The notes beneath the pieces were generated by a model. It worked only from the letters and a program-made list of their open reading frames with translations, did not search any database and had not been told where the DNA came from. DNA of 64,000 nucleotides, from assembly GCA_003243195.1 (NCBI GenBank), contig QFQI01000002.1, forward strand, positions 186,001 through 250,000. Reading direction: 5' to 3'. Each line of letters opens with the position of its first letter. Position 1 is the stretch's first letter. A program made the position numbers and the translations under genes. This document shows positions 10,003-17,527 of the stretch, piece after piece. The DNA comes from Sphingomonas taxi. GTDB taxonomy: Bacteria > Pseudomonadota > Alphaproteobacteria > Sphingomonadales > Sphingomonadaceae.

Positions 10003-10017
10003 GAACATATAGGGAAC
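10003..10017 (+). promoter_or_regulatory. Candidate LexA (SOS) box
   Basis: GAAC at 10003-10006 and GAAC at 10014-10017 are seven bases apart (GAAC-N7-GAAC), an exact match to the direct-repeat LexA site known from Rhodobacter and Caulobacter. It lies 25 bases before the start of the spike-like gene, where a repressor would block transcription. About one or two chance matches are expected in 64 kb, so position is the main argument. Confidence 0.5.
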
Positions 10018-10041
10018 GTTCTTTTGATGGAGGACGCCACG

Positions 10042-10308
10042 ATGCCCGACCGATTCCAGAACCATGCCGACAGCGCCACCGCGCCGTCAACCGCGCCGTT
10101 CGCGATCCTGCCCGACGACGCCAGCCCGCTGCCACAGGTGCCCAAGGGCATCTACGTCGGTGTCGGCGGCACCGTGGTGCTGCGCGGCGTCGGCGCGGCG
10201 GAGGACGTCACCTACCGCAACCTGCCCGACGCCAGCTACATCGCGGTGCGCGCCGCCTATGTGCGCGCGACGGGCACCACCGCGCTCCACCTGATCGGGG
10301 AGGCATGA
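10042..10308 (+). CDS. Spike base protein, GTA Rcc01079-like
   Basis: An 88-residue protein. Its middle and end (FAILPDDASPLPQ, KGIYVGVGGTVVL, RNLPDASYIAVRAAYVRATG) follow the pattern I know for the small spike base proteins related to Rhodobacter capsulatus Rcc01079, a component of the gene-transfer-agent head spike. ATG 10042 is preferred because GGAGGA lies seven bases upstream. The SGNH-hydrolase gene begins one base after its stop, as expected for a two-gene spike unit. No other phage or GTA structural gene is in the window. Assignment is from pattern memory; an alternative is a generic small beta-sandwich adhesin. Confidence 0.68.
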   Translation: MPDRFQNHADSATAPSTAPFAILPDDASPLPQVPKGIYVGVGGTVVLRGVGAAEDVTYRNLPDASYIAVRAAYVRATGTTALHLIGEA

Positions 10309-10309
10309 G

Positions 10310-11464
10310 ATGACGCGGACCTCCGGATCCATCGGCGGCGCGGTGTCCGCCGCGGCGCTGGCGCGCATCGGCGCGGCCGTCCCGCCCGTGGAAAGCAGCG
10401 CCTCGACCGGCCTGCTCGCCTGGGCGGCGGCGCGCGGCCGGCTGCGCGCCGGCATGGCGGACGTGGCGCGCATCGCCTTCGTCGGCGACAGCAAGACGAT
10501 GGGCGCGGGCGGCGGCGGCGGCACGAGCTTCACCACTGGCGCCTTCGCCCGCTCGCGACCGGCGCGGGTCGCCGCGCTGCTCGCCGCCGCCGGGCTGCCG
10601 GTCAGGACCGACGGCTTCTTCGGCACCGCCGGGCTGGGCAGCATGGCGGACGTCATCGCCTATGACCCGCGCCGCAGCGGCTTTTCGGGCTGGAGCGGCG
10701 GCAGCATCTCGCTGGGCGGCGGCGCGATGGCGGCGGGCAACGCCAATCCCGGCCAGTTCCAGCCGGGCGGGGTCACCGATCGCTGCTCGGTGTTCTTCCG
10801 CAACGGCGCGGACCGCCCCGCCTTCACGGTCGCCAAGGGCGGCGAAAGCGTGACGATCACCCCCACCGGCGCGGCCAACGGCTTCCTGCGCCACGAGGTG
10901 ACGTTCGCCACGCGCGATGCCGCGCCGATCGTGGTGACGCGCACCGGCACCGCCAGCAACCTGCAACTGGTGGGGCTGATGGCATGGGACAGCAGCCGGC
11001 CGGGCGTGGAGATCGCCAATTTCGGTGTCTACGGCGTCACCTCCGCATACCAGGCGGACATGACCAGCGCCTTTTCGCCGGCGGCGGCGCTGGCGAGCTA
11101 TGCGCCGCACCTGACGATCGTCAACCTCGGCACCAACGACGTCGCACAGGGTGTCACCATGGCGGCATGGCTGGGCAATCTGCGCAGCATCGTCACGCAG
11201 GCGAAGGCGAGCGGCAGCGTGATCCTGTGCTGGCCGGCGGTGGCGGGGGTCGCGCCGGCGTTCGGCGCGGATGCGGCCCGCGCGCAGTGGCGCTCGGCGT
11301 TGCGCGCGCTCGCCTTCGAAAGCGACTGCCTGTTCGTCGACGAGGAGGCGCTGCTCGGCGGGCGCGTCACCGCGCAGGCGAGCGGTGCGTTCACCGATGG
11401 CGTTCACGAGGCACCCTGGGCCTATGACGTGCAGGCGGCGGCGATCGTGCGCGCGATCGCCTGA
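10310..11464 (+). CDS. SGNH/GDSL hydrolase-like protein, probable spike fibre partner
   Basis: A 384-residue protein with the SGNH esterase blocks: FVGDSKTMG (nucleophile Ser, about residue 61), Gly in FGVYGVTS, NLGTNDVAQ (about residue 277) and the C-terminal DGVHE carrying the Asp-His pair. SGNH enzymes remove O-acyl groups from sugars and other substrates. A beta-rich region of about 150 residues lies between blocks I and II, wider than in small GDSL enzymes. No signal peptide is visible, in line with a particle component rather than a secreted enzyme. The start follows the spike base stop by one base with GGGGAGG upstream. A capsule-deacetylating spike is a plausible role. Confidence 0.75.
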   Translation: MTRTSGSIGGAVSAAALARIGAAVPPVESSASTGLLAWAAARGRLRAGMADVARIAFVGDSKTMGAGGGGGTSFTTGAFARSRPARVAALLAAAGLPVRTDGFFGTAGLGSMADVIAYDPRRSGFSGWSGGSISLGGGAMAAGNANPGQFQPGGVTDRCSVFFRNGADRPAFTVAKGGESVTITPTGAANGFLRHEVTFATRDAAPIVVTRTGTASNLQLVGLMAWDSSRPGVEIANFGVYGVTSAYQADMTSAFSPAAALASYAPHLTIVNLGTNDVAQGVTMAAWLGNLRSIVTQAKASGSVILCWPAVAGVAPAFGADAARAQWRSALRALAFESDCLFVDEEALLGGRVTAQASGAFTDGVHEAPWAYDVQAAAIVRAIA

Positions 11465-11502
11465 CGCCCCCCGCCCCAAGCCCCTCCGCCCCGACGCCCG
11501 CC

Positions 11503-11536
11503 CACGCCGTCGCGCTTGCCCCGGCGCGACGGCGTG
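11503..11536 (+). terminator. Strong hairpin after the spike/SGNH pair
   Basis: CACGCCGTCGCG (11503-11514) and CGCGACGGCGTG (11525-11536) form a perfect 12-base stem around a 10-base loop, 39 bases after the SGNH stop and before the GMC gene. There is no T-run, so intrinsic termination is likely but not certain. Confidence 0.5.
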
Positions 11537-11570
11537 CTACCCCGGCATGACGAGGCCGGGGGGACGAAAC

Positions 11571-13196
11571 GTGCGTGTCGATGCCAGCGAACTGAACGCC
11601 CCACCCGCGCCGGCCGACGTGTGCATCGTCGGATCGGGCGCGGCGGGGCTGACGCTGGCGGCGCGCTGTGCCGCGCTGGGATTGGACGTGCTGTTGCTGG
11701 AGGCAGGGGGCGAGCGCGTCGAGCCGGCGGTGCAGGACGCCTATGCCGGCGAGGTCGTCGACCCGCGCGTGCATTGGCCGCTCGACACCTATCGCGTGCG
11801 CGCGCTGGCCGGCACCACCGGCCTGTGGGGCGGGCGCGCGATTCCGTTCGACCCGATCGATTTCGAGCCGCGCGACTGGGTCGCGCATTCGGGCTGGCCG
11901 ATCGGCTATGATGAGGTCGCGCGTTACTACCCCGCCGCGATGGAGGCGGCGGAGGCGGGCGCGTTCGATCATGTCCCCTCCGCCCCGATCGTCCCGGGGC
12001 TGGACGGCGAGTGGCTGCACACCACGATCGAGCGGTTCAGCCGCCCGACCAATTTCTGGACACGCTATGGCAAGGAGCTGACCGCCGCGCGCAACGTGCG
12101 CGTCGTCACGCACGCGCCGGTCACCGCGGTGCGGCTGGCGCACGACGGCAACAGCGTCGACCATCTGGAGGTCCGCGCGCCCGACGGCGCCACCTGGCAG
12201 GTCCGCGCGCGTCATCACGTCCTCGCCGCCGGCGGGCTGGAAACCGCGCGACTGCTGCTCGCCTCCGACGACGTGCTGCCGGACGGACCGGGCAATGCGG
12301 GCGGCTGGCTGGGGCGCGGCTATATGTGCCACCTCGCCGCGACGTTCGGGATCGCGCATTTCACCGGCGCGGCGCGCAGCATCGGCTTCGATTACGAACG
12401 CGACGCCGACGGCATCTACATCCGCCGTCGCCTGGCGCCGACGCCCGGGGCACAGCGGCGGCTGCGGCTGCTGAACGGCACCGCGCGGCTGCACATCCGC
12501 GACGCCAACGATCCCGCGCACGGCGATCCGGTGCTGTCGCTGATGTTCCTCGCCGCCTTCGCGGTGAAATACGAGTATAGTCGCGGCGCGCGCGAGGCGG
12601 ACCGCTCGCTCGGCCCCTACCTGCGCCATCTCGGCAACATCGCGCGGCATCCGCTGCGACTCGGCCATTTCATCAGCACCTGGGGCGTGAAGCGCTACCT
12701 CGCGTCGCGGCGGATCCCGTCGATCGCGCTGCCGGCGCGCGACAACCGCTACCCGCTGGAGTTCGTCAGCGAACAGTCGCCGAACCGAAACAGTCGCGTC
12801 ATGCTGTCGGAGGCACGCGATGCGCTGGGGATGCGGCGGCTGCGGGTCGACTGGCGCGTGGCGGCGGCCGACTTCGATTCGGCGCGCGCCACCTATCGGC
12901 TGATGCGCGACGAGCTGGCGCGCACCGGCACCGGCACGCTCGACTATGACGAGGCGGCGCTGGAGCCGGCCTTGCTCGACGCGGCGGCCTATGGGGGGCA
13001 TCACAGCGGCACGACGCGCATGTCCGCCACGCCGCGCGACGGCGTGGTCGATGCCGACTGCCGGGTGCACGGCGTCGCCAACCTGCACGTCGCGAGCGCG
13101 GCGGTGACGCCGACCTCCAGCCAGGCCAATCCGACGCTGACCGTGATCGCGCTGGCGCTGCGGCTGGCCGACCACCTGAAGGAGCGGTGCGGATGA
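11571..13196 (+). CDS. GMC-family FAD oxidoreductase
   Basis: A 541-residue flavoprotein. The N-terminal dinucleotide fold is VCIVGSGAAGLTLAARC followed by LLLEAGG; TTGLWGGRAIPFDP is the family's early substrate-domain motif, and the C-terminal GMC domain holds GGHHSGTTRM and TPTSSQANPTLT, with the usual active-site His. GMC enzymes oxidise alcohols and sugars. No leader is visible, so it is cytosolic or peripheral. GTG 11571 places the fold about 20 residues in; an ATG at 11547 is the alternative. It overlaps the next gene by ATGA. Together with the epimerase it may modify a sugar for the nearby glycan, which is inference. Confidence 0.85.
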   Translation: MRVDASELNAPPAPADVCIVGSGAAGLTLAARCAALGLDVLLLEAGGERVEPAVQDAYAGEVVDPRVHWPLDTYRVRALAGTTGLWGGRAIPFDPIDFEPRDWVAHSGWPIGYDEVARYYPAAMEAAEAGAFDHVPSAPIVPGLDGEWLHTTIERFSRPTNFWTRYGKELTAARNVRVVTHAPVTAVRLAHDGNSVDHLEVRAPDGATWQVRARHHVLAAGGLETARLLLASDDVLPDGPGNAGGWLGRGYMCHLAATFGIAHFTGAARSIGFDYERDADGIYIRRRLAPTPGAQRRLRLLNGTARLHIRDANDPAHGDPVLSLMFLAAFAVKYEYSRGAREADRSLGPYLRHLGNIARHPLRLGHFISTWGVKRYLASRRIPSIALPARDNRYPLEFVSEQSPNRNSRVMLSEARDALGMRRLRVDWRVAAADFDSARATYRLMRDELARTGTGTLDYDEAALEPALLDAAAYGGHHSGTTRMSATPRDGVVDADCRVHGVANLHVASAAVTPTSSQANPTLTVIALALRLADHLKERCG

Positions 13197-14161
13197 ACGG
13201 CAAGGTGCTGGTGACGGGCACGGGCGGGTTCGTCGGACGCCGGGTCGTGGTCGCGCTGGAGGCGGCGGGGCGGACCGTGATCGCCGGGCACCGCCGCCCG
13301 CCGCCCGGTAGCGTCCACGTCGACGTCCTCGATCCCGCCACGCTCGCGGCGGCCTTGCCGGGCGTGGACACGGTCGTGAACGCCGCGGTCGGCGACCCGC
13401 GCGATACGCGGGTGATCGTGGAGGGCACGCGCAACACGCTCGCCGCCGCGCGCGCGGCGGGGGTACGGCGGTTCATCCAGCTCAGCTCGGTCGCCGTCTA
13501 TGGCGCGGCGCATGGACGCGTCGACGAGGATGCACCGACCGACCGGCCGCACGGCGCCTATGGCGCGGCGAAACGCGCGGCGGAGGATGCCTGCCGCGCG
13601 GCAGGTGATGCGCTGACGATCGCGATCCTCCGGCCGTCGCTGATCTACGGTCCGCGCAGCATGCAATGGACCGTCCCGTATCTCGACCGGCTGCGTGCCG
13701 GCCGCTGGCCCGCGCTGGGCACGGCGGGCGAGGGCAAGGCCAATCTGGTCCATGTCGACGATCTCGCCGGCTTCATCGTCCATCTCGCCACCAGCACCCT
13801 CCCGATCACCGGCACCTTCAACGTCAACGGCGCGGACGTGCCGACGTGGAACGACTATCTGGAAACACTGCGCGCCGCGACCGGCGCACCGCCGCCCGCC
13901 GGCCACCTGCCGGGCCGCGCCACGCTGGCGGCGCGCAAGGCGGCGAAGGCGCTGGCGATGCTGGCGCGCCGCGCCGGGGTGGCCGCCCCCCCGCTGGAGC
14001 GCTTCGTCGCGCGAACCCCGTCCCGCGACGAGGTCGAGCGGTTTGCGGTCGATGTCACCTATGCCGTCGACCGCATGGTCGCGGCCGGTTACCGCCCGCG
14101 CATCGACGTGGCGCATGGCGTCGCCGGGATCGCCGCCTGGGATCGCGCCGGCCGTCCGTAA
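13193..14161 (+). CDS. NAD(P)-dependent epimerase/dehydratase (extended SDR)
   Basis: A 322-residue extended short-chain dehydrogenase with a TGxxGxxG cofactor motif (VTGTGGFVGRRV), a serine in IQLSSVAVYGA and the catalytic YGAAK (Tyr-x-x-x-Lys), followed by LRPSLIYGPR. This fits nucleotide-sugar epimerases, dehydratases and reductases. ATG 13193 overlaps the GMC stop (ATGA) and has AAGGAG seven bases upstream, so the two are coupled. The last 80 residues are not conserved enough for a substrate call. Position beside the flippase and polymerase suggests a sugar-nucleotide or lipid-linked sugar. Confidence 0.87.
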   Translation: MNGKVLVTGTGGFVGRRVVVALEAAGRTVIAGHRRPPPGSVHVDVLDPATLAAALPGVDTVVNAAVGDPRDTRVIVEGTRNTLAAARAAGVRRFIQLSSVAVYGAAHGRVDEDAPTDRPHGAYGAAKRAAEDACRAAGDALTIAILRPSLIYGPRSMQWTVPYLDRLRAGRWPALGTAGEGKANLVHVDDLAGFIVHLATSTLPITGTFNVNGADVPTWNDYLETLRAATGAPPPAGHLPGRATLAARKAAKALAMLARRAGVAAPPLERFVARTPSRDEVERFAVDVTYAVDRMVAAGYRPRIDVAHGVAGIAAWDRAGRP

Positions 14162-14235
14162 CGTGCGGATTTCGGCACGCGACCCCGGCGCGATGAGCGG
14201 CTTCCCGCACAATCCTGCCCGTCCGCATCCTGCGG

Positions 14236-14250
14236 TGGCAGACGAAATGC
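14236..14250 (+). promoter_or_regulatory. Sigma54-like -24/-12 element upstream of dctA
   Basis: TGGCAG-N5-ATGC keeps the invariant GG-N10-GC spacing of sigma54 promoters (consensus TGGCAC-N5-TTGC), with one mismatch in each half. It lies 110 bases before dctA, whose homologues in rhizobia are sigma54-dependent. A single match at this level could be chance. Confidence 0.35.
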
Positions 14251-14359
14251 GGCAAAGACAGCGACTTACACCCTGACTCGCCGATTCGTTTTCTTCGCGC
14301 GCGCATCCGCATTACGCTGTTCGACGAAGACGTCCGTCAGGCTGGACGCAGGAGAGGAT

Positions 14360-15682
14360 ATGCACGCCACCACGATCCCGCCGGAAACCGAAGGGCCACG
14401 GCGCCTCCACCATCACCTGTACGTTCAGGTATTGATCGCGATCGTGGCGGGCGCGGTGCTCGGCCATTTCCAGCCGGATCTCGGCGCGGCGCTGAAGCCG
14501 CTCGGCGACGGTTTCATCAAGCTGGTCAAGATGGTCATCGCCCCGGTCATCTTCCTGACCCTGGTCAGCGGGATCGCCGGCCTGCGCGAGTTGCGCGCGG
14601 TGGGCCGCGTCGCCGGCAAGGCGTTCGGCTACTTCCTGTTCTTCTCCACGCTCGCGCTGATCGTCGGCCTGATCGTCGCCAATGTCGTGCAGCCGGGCGC
14701 GGGCATGCACATCAACCCCGCGACGCTCGATACCGGCGCGGTCGCCGATTATGCCGCCAAGGCGCATGACTCGACGCTGACGGCGTTCCTGCTCAACATC
14801 ATCCCCGACACGCTGATCTCCGCGCTGACGCAGGGCAACATCCTGCAGGTGCTGCTGGTCGCGATCCTGTTCGGCGTGGCGCTCAGCCTGGTCGGCGAGC
14901 CGGCCCGCCCGATCCTGGACCTGATCGAGCGGCTGAACATCGTCGTCTTCCGCATCGTCGCGATCCTGATGCGCGTCGCCCCGCTCGGGGCGTTCGGCGC
15001 GATCGCCTTCACGGTCGGCAAATATGGCGTGGGCAGCCTCGTCAATCTCGGCGGGCTGGTCGCGACCTTCTACCTGACGTCCGCACTGTTCGTGTTCGGC
15101 ATCCTCGGGCTGGTCGCGCGCCTGCACGGCTTCTCGATCCTGCGCCTGATCGGGTATCTGAAGGGCGAATTGCTGCTGGTGCTCGGCACCTCCTCGTCCG
15201 AGCCCGCGCTGCCGGGCCTGCTCACCAAGCTGGAGGCGGCCGGTTGCGACCGCGGCGTCGTCGGGCTGGTCGTGCCGACGGGATATTCGTTCAATCTGGA
15301 CGGCACCAACATCTACATGACGCTGGCCGCGCTGTTCATCGCGCAGGCGTGCGACGTCGACCTCTCGATCGGCCAGCAACTGCTGCTGCTGAGCGTCGCG
15401 ATGCTGTCGTCGAAGGGGGCGGCGGGCGTGACCGGCGCCGGCTTCATCACGCTGGCGGCCACGCTGTCGATCGTGCCGACCGTGCCGGTCGCGGGCATGG
15501 CGCTGATCCTCGGCGTGGACCGCTTCATGAGTGAGTGCCGCAGCCTGACCAACTTCATCGGCAACGCGGTAGCCGCGATCGTGGTGGCGCGCTGGGAGGG
15601 CAAGCTGGACCGCACGCGACTCGACGCGGCGCTGGCCGGCCATCCCCGCGCGCTGCCCGATATCGAGCAGCCCGCCGACTGA
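14360..15682 (+). CDS. dctA: C4-dicarboxylate/cation symporter
   Basis: A 440-residue dicarboxylate/amino acid:cation symporter that imports succinate, malate or fumarate with H+ or Na+. Family signs are eight membrane helices with two re-entrant loops; the first hairpin carries the serine-rich LLVLGTSSSEPALPG and the later helix SFNLDGTNIYM holds the ligand-binding NLDGT motif. The C-terminal MSECRSLTNFIGNAVAAIVVARWEG is characteristic of DctA. AGGAGAGG precedes ATG 14360. It stands alone, with a sigma54-like element upstream; the DctB/DctD-like genes are 37 kb away. DctA is favoured over GltP by the C-terminal motif. Confidence 0.92.
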   Translation: MHATTIPPETEGPRRLHHHLYVQVLIAIVAGAVLGHFQPDLGAALKPLGDGFIKLVKMVIAPVIFLTLVSGIAGLRELRAVGRVAGKAFGYFLFFSTLALIVGLIVANVVQPGAGMHINPATLDTGAVADYAAKAHDSTLTAFLLNIIPDTLISALTQGNILQVLLVAILFGVALSLVGEPARPILDLIERLNIVVFRIVAILMRVAPLGAFGAIAFTVGKYGVGSLVNLGGLVATFYLTSALFVFGILGLVARLHGFSILRLIGYLKGELLLVLGTSSSEPALPGLLTKLEAAGCDRGVVGLVVPTGYSFNLDGTNIYMTLAALFIAQACDVDLSIGQQLLLLSVAMLSSKGAAGVTGAGFITLAATLSIVPTVPVAGMALILGVDRFMSECRSLTNFIGNAVAAIVVARWEGKLDRTRLDAALAGHPRALPDIEQPAD

Positions 15683-15723
15683 GAGATGCGGAGAATGCAC
15701 ATGTTGCGCAGCGGCCCGCCGGC

Positions 15724-16767
15724 TCAGCCGCCGCGCGGCCGCTTCGGCATCAACGCGGAGAACATGCCGCGCACCGTGCGCACCTCCTGCGTCGACCAGC
15801 CCGGCTTGGTGAGCAGGGTGCGCAGCATGCGCCGGGTGGCCGGGGTGCGGTCCGGCGGGAAGAAATAGCCGGCCTCGTCCAGCAAGGTATCGACCTGCGC
15901 GATCATGCCGTCCAGCTCGCCCTGCGGCGCGGGCGGCTCCGCGTCCACCGCCGGCGGGCTGGCGAGCGCCTGCCCCTTCGACCATTCATAGGCGACCAGG
16001 ATCACTGCCTGCGCCAGGTTGAGGCTGCCGAATTCGGGATTGATCGGCACCGTCACGATCGTGCGCGCCACCGCGACATCGTCGGTTTCCAGCCCGGAAC
16101 GCTCCGGCCCGAACAGGATCGCGCTGCGCCCCGGCCCGGCATGGATCGCGCGGGCGGCGGCTTCTGGCGTCACCACCGGCTTGGTGACGCCGCGCTTGCG
16201 CACCGTGGTGGCATAGACGTGCGCGCAATCGGCGACCGCCGCCGCGACATCGTCATAGACCTGCGCGCGTTCCAGCACGACGTCCGCGCCGGATGCGGCC
16301 GGCCCGGCCTGCGGGTTCGGCCAGCGGTCGCGCGGGCTGACCAGCCGCAGCTCGACCAGCCCGAAGTTGAGCATCGCGCGCGCCGCCTTGCCGATATTCT
16401 CGCCCAGTTGCGGGCGGACAAGGACGATGACGGGCGGCGGAGCCTCTGCCATCCGGTCCGAGCCGGCATCCAGCGACGCCGACACGCGCGGTGGAGAACA
16501 TGCCGCCTGCGTCACCGCTATCCCGGCCTCCCGAAATAGTGCCTCCTTCTTCGTGCGCGACCAGTCCTTCACCTGACGCTCGCGCTCCAACGCCTCGATG
16601 CGGGTCGGGAAATCCTGTGCCCACATCAACGCCACTGGCCGGCGGTCGTGAGTATAGCCGGGAATGGCGCCGGACTGATGCTGCGCGATCTGCCGTTCGA
16701 GGTCGTCGGTGTGGCCGGTGTAATATGTGCCATCGGCACAACGAAGGATGTAGACGTGGAAGGTCAT
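15724..16767 (-). CDS. GIY-YIG domain fused in frame to TrmJ-type RNA methyltransferase
   Basis: A 347-residue frame with two domains. Residues 1-80 are a GIY-YIG nuclease-like domain of the UPF0213 type (VYILRCADGTYYTGHT, then EALERERQVKDWSRTKK). Residues 106-347 are a SPOUT methyltransferase close to TrmJ, which 2'-O-methylates position 32 in tRNA: VLVRPQLGENIGKAARAM, ILFGPERSGLE and SLNLAQAVILVAYEW, the last two forming the knot and SAM site. An ATG at 16452 (M106) could start TrmJ alone, but its ribosome site is poor and no stop separates the domains over the linker (81-105). Either a real fusion or two coupled products. It lies below nrdR on the same strand. Confidence 0.85.
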   Translation of the reverse strand: MTFHVYILRCADGTYYTGHTDDLERQIAQHQSGAIPGYTHDRRPVALMWAQDFPTRIEALERERQVKDWSRTKKEALFREAGIAVTQAACSPPRVSASLDAGSDRMAEAPPPVIVLVRPQLGENIGKAARAMLNFGLVELRLVSPRDRWPNPQAGPAASGADVVLERAQVYDDVAAAVADCAHVYATTVRKRGVTKPVVTPEAAARAIHAGPGRSAILFGPERSGLETDDVAVARTIVTVPINPEFGSLNLAQAVILVAYEWSKGQALASPPAVDAEPPAPQGELDGMIAQVDTLLDEAGYFFPPDRTPATRRMLRTLLTKPGWSTQEVRTVRGMFSALMPKRPRGG

Positions 16768-16853
16768 GGGCGCGCTTTATGTTCTCGACGGGCGCATTTG
16801 GGCAAGCGCGATGCTGCCCGAACCGAACGGAAGCGAGGGCAGCAGCGGCTGGA

Positions 16854-17315
16854 CTAGCCCCGCCCCGCTTCCTCCACGCTGCCGGCGAATTCCTCGAAAT
16901 CGCGCGCTTCGCTGAAGTCGCGGTACACGCTGGCGAAGCGGATATAGGCGACCGAATCGAGGCCCTTCAGCCCGTCCATCACCATCTCGCCGATGCGCTT
17001 GGCCGACACTTCCGGCTCGCCGCTGGTCTCCAGTTGCCGCTGGATGCCGCTCACCAGCTTTTCCAGCCGGATCGCCTCCACCGGCCGCTTGCGCGCCGCG
17101 ATCGCGATCGAGCGCAGCAGCTTCTCGCGGTCGAACGGCTCGCGGCGATGCTCGCTCTTCACCACGGTCAGTTCGCGCAACTGGATGCGCTCGAACGTGG
17201 TGAAGCGCGCCGCGCAGCCCTCGCACTGCCGCCGCCGCCGGATCGCCGCCCCATCGTCGGTGGGGCGGCTGTCCTTCACCTGGCTGGCGTCATGGCCGCA
17301 GAACGGGCAGCGCAT
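16854..17315 (-). CDS. nrdR: Transcriptional repressor of ribonucleotide reductase genes
   Basis: A 153-residue NrdR. The N-terminal zinc ribbon has its two CxxC pairs in MRCPFCGHD and CEGCAARF, followed by the ATP-cone (VVKSEHRREPFDREKLLRSI). NrdR binds dATP/ATP through the cone and represses nrd operons by binding NrdR boxes. Length and order of domains match the family. It is eight bases below the small membrane gene in the rpiB-glyA operon, a standard alphaproteobacterial setting where it is thought to link C1 metabolism and deoxynucleotide supply. No nrd gene is present in the window. Confidence 0.95.
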   Translation of the reverse strand: MRCPFCGHDASQVKDSRPTDDGAAIRRRRQCEGCAARFTTFERIQLRELTVVKSEHRREPFDREKLLRSIAIAARKRPVEAIRLEKLVSGIQRQLETSGEPEVSAKRIGEMVMDGLKGLDSVAYIRFASVYRDFSEARDFEEFAGSVEEAGRG

Positions 17316-17323
17316 TCAGGCGG

Positions 17324-17515
17324 TCACTTGTTCTTGGTGCCCTTGTGATAGGCCCAGGCCGCGCCCGCCAGCGCGCCGAAGATCGGGCCGACCACCGGCA
17401 CCGGGATCGCGATCACCGCGCCCAGCGCGCTCCACTTGGCCATGCTCTTGCCCAGCCCCGGCGTGTTCTTCACGGTGCCCTGCACCTCGTTCAGCTTGCT
17501 GTCGATATCGGCCAC
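17324..17515 (-). CDS. Small membrane protein in the glyA operon
   Basis: A 63-residue protein with a charged N-terminal helix (about 1-25), one long hydrophobic segment (about residues 31-55, ALGAVIAIPVPVVGPIFGAL) and a basic tail. GTG at 17515 has a perfect AAGGAGG upstream that overlaps the TAA stop of glyA (TAAGGAGG), so it is translated well. It sits between glyA and nrdR. No family is recognised; DUF-type small membrane proteins of this shape occur in sphingomonads. Function unknown. Confidence 0.7.
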   Translation of the reverse strand: MADIDSKLNEVQGTVKNTPGLGKSMAKWSALGAVIAIPVPVVGPIFGALAGAAWAYHKGTKNK

Positions 17516-17527
17516 GAGCGTTCCTCC

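Noticed and set aside
10208..11479. Minus-strand open frame opposite the SGNH gene
   Set aside because: No recognisable motif, and the plus-strand protein has the GDS, GTND and DxVH blocks.
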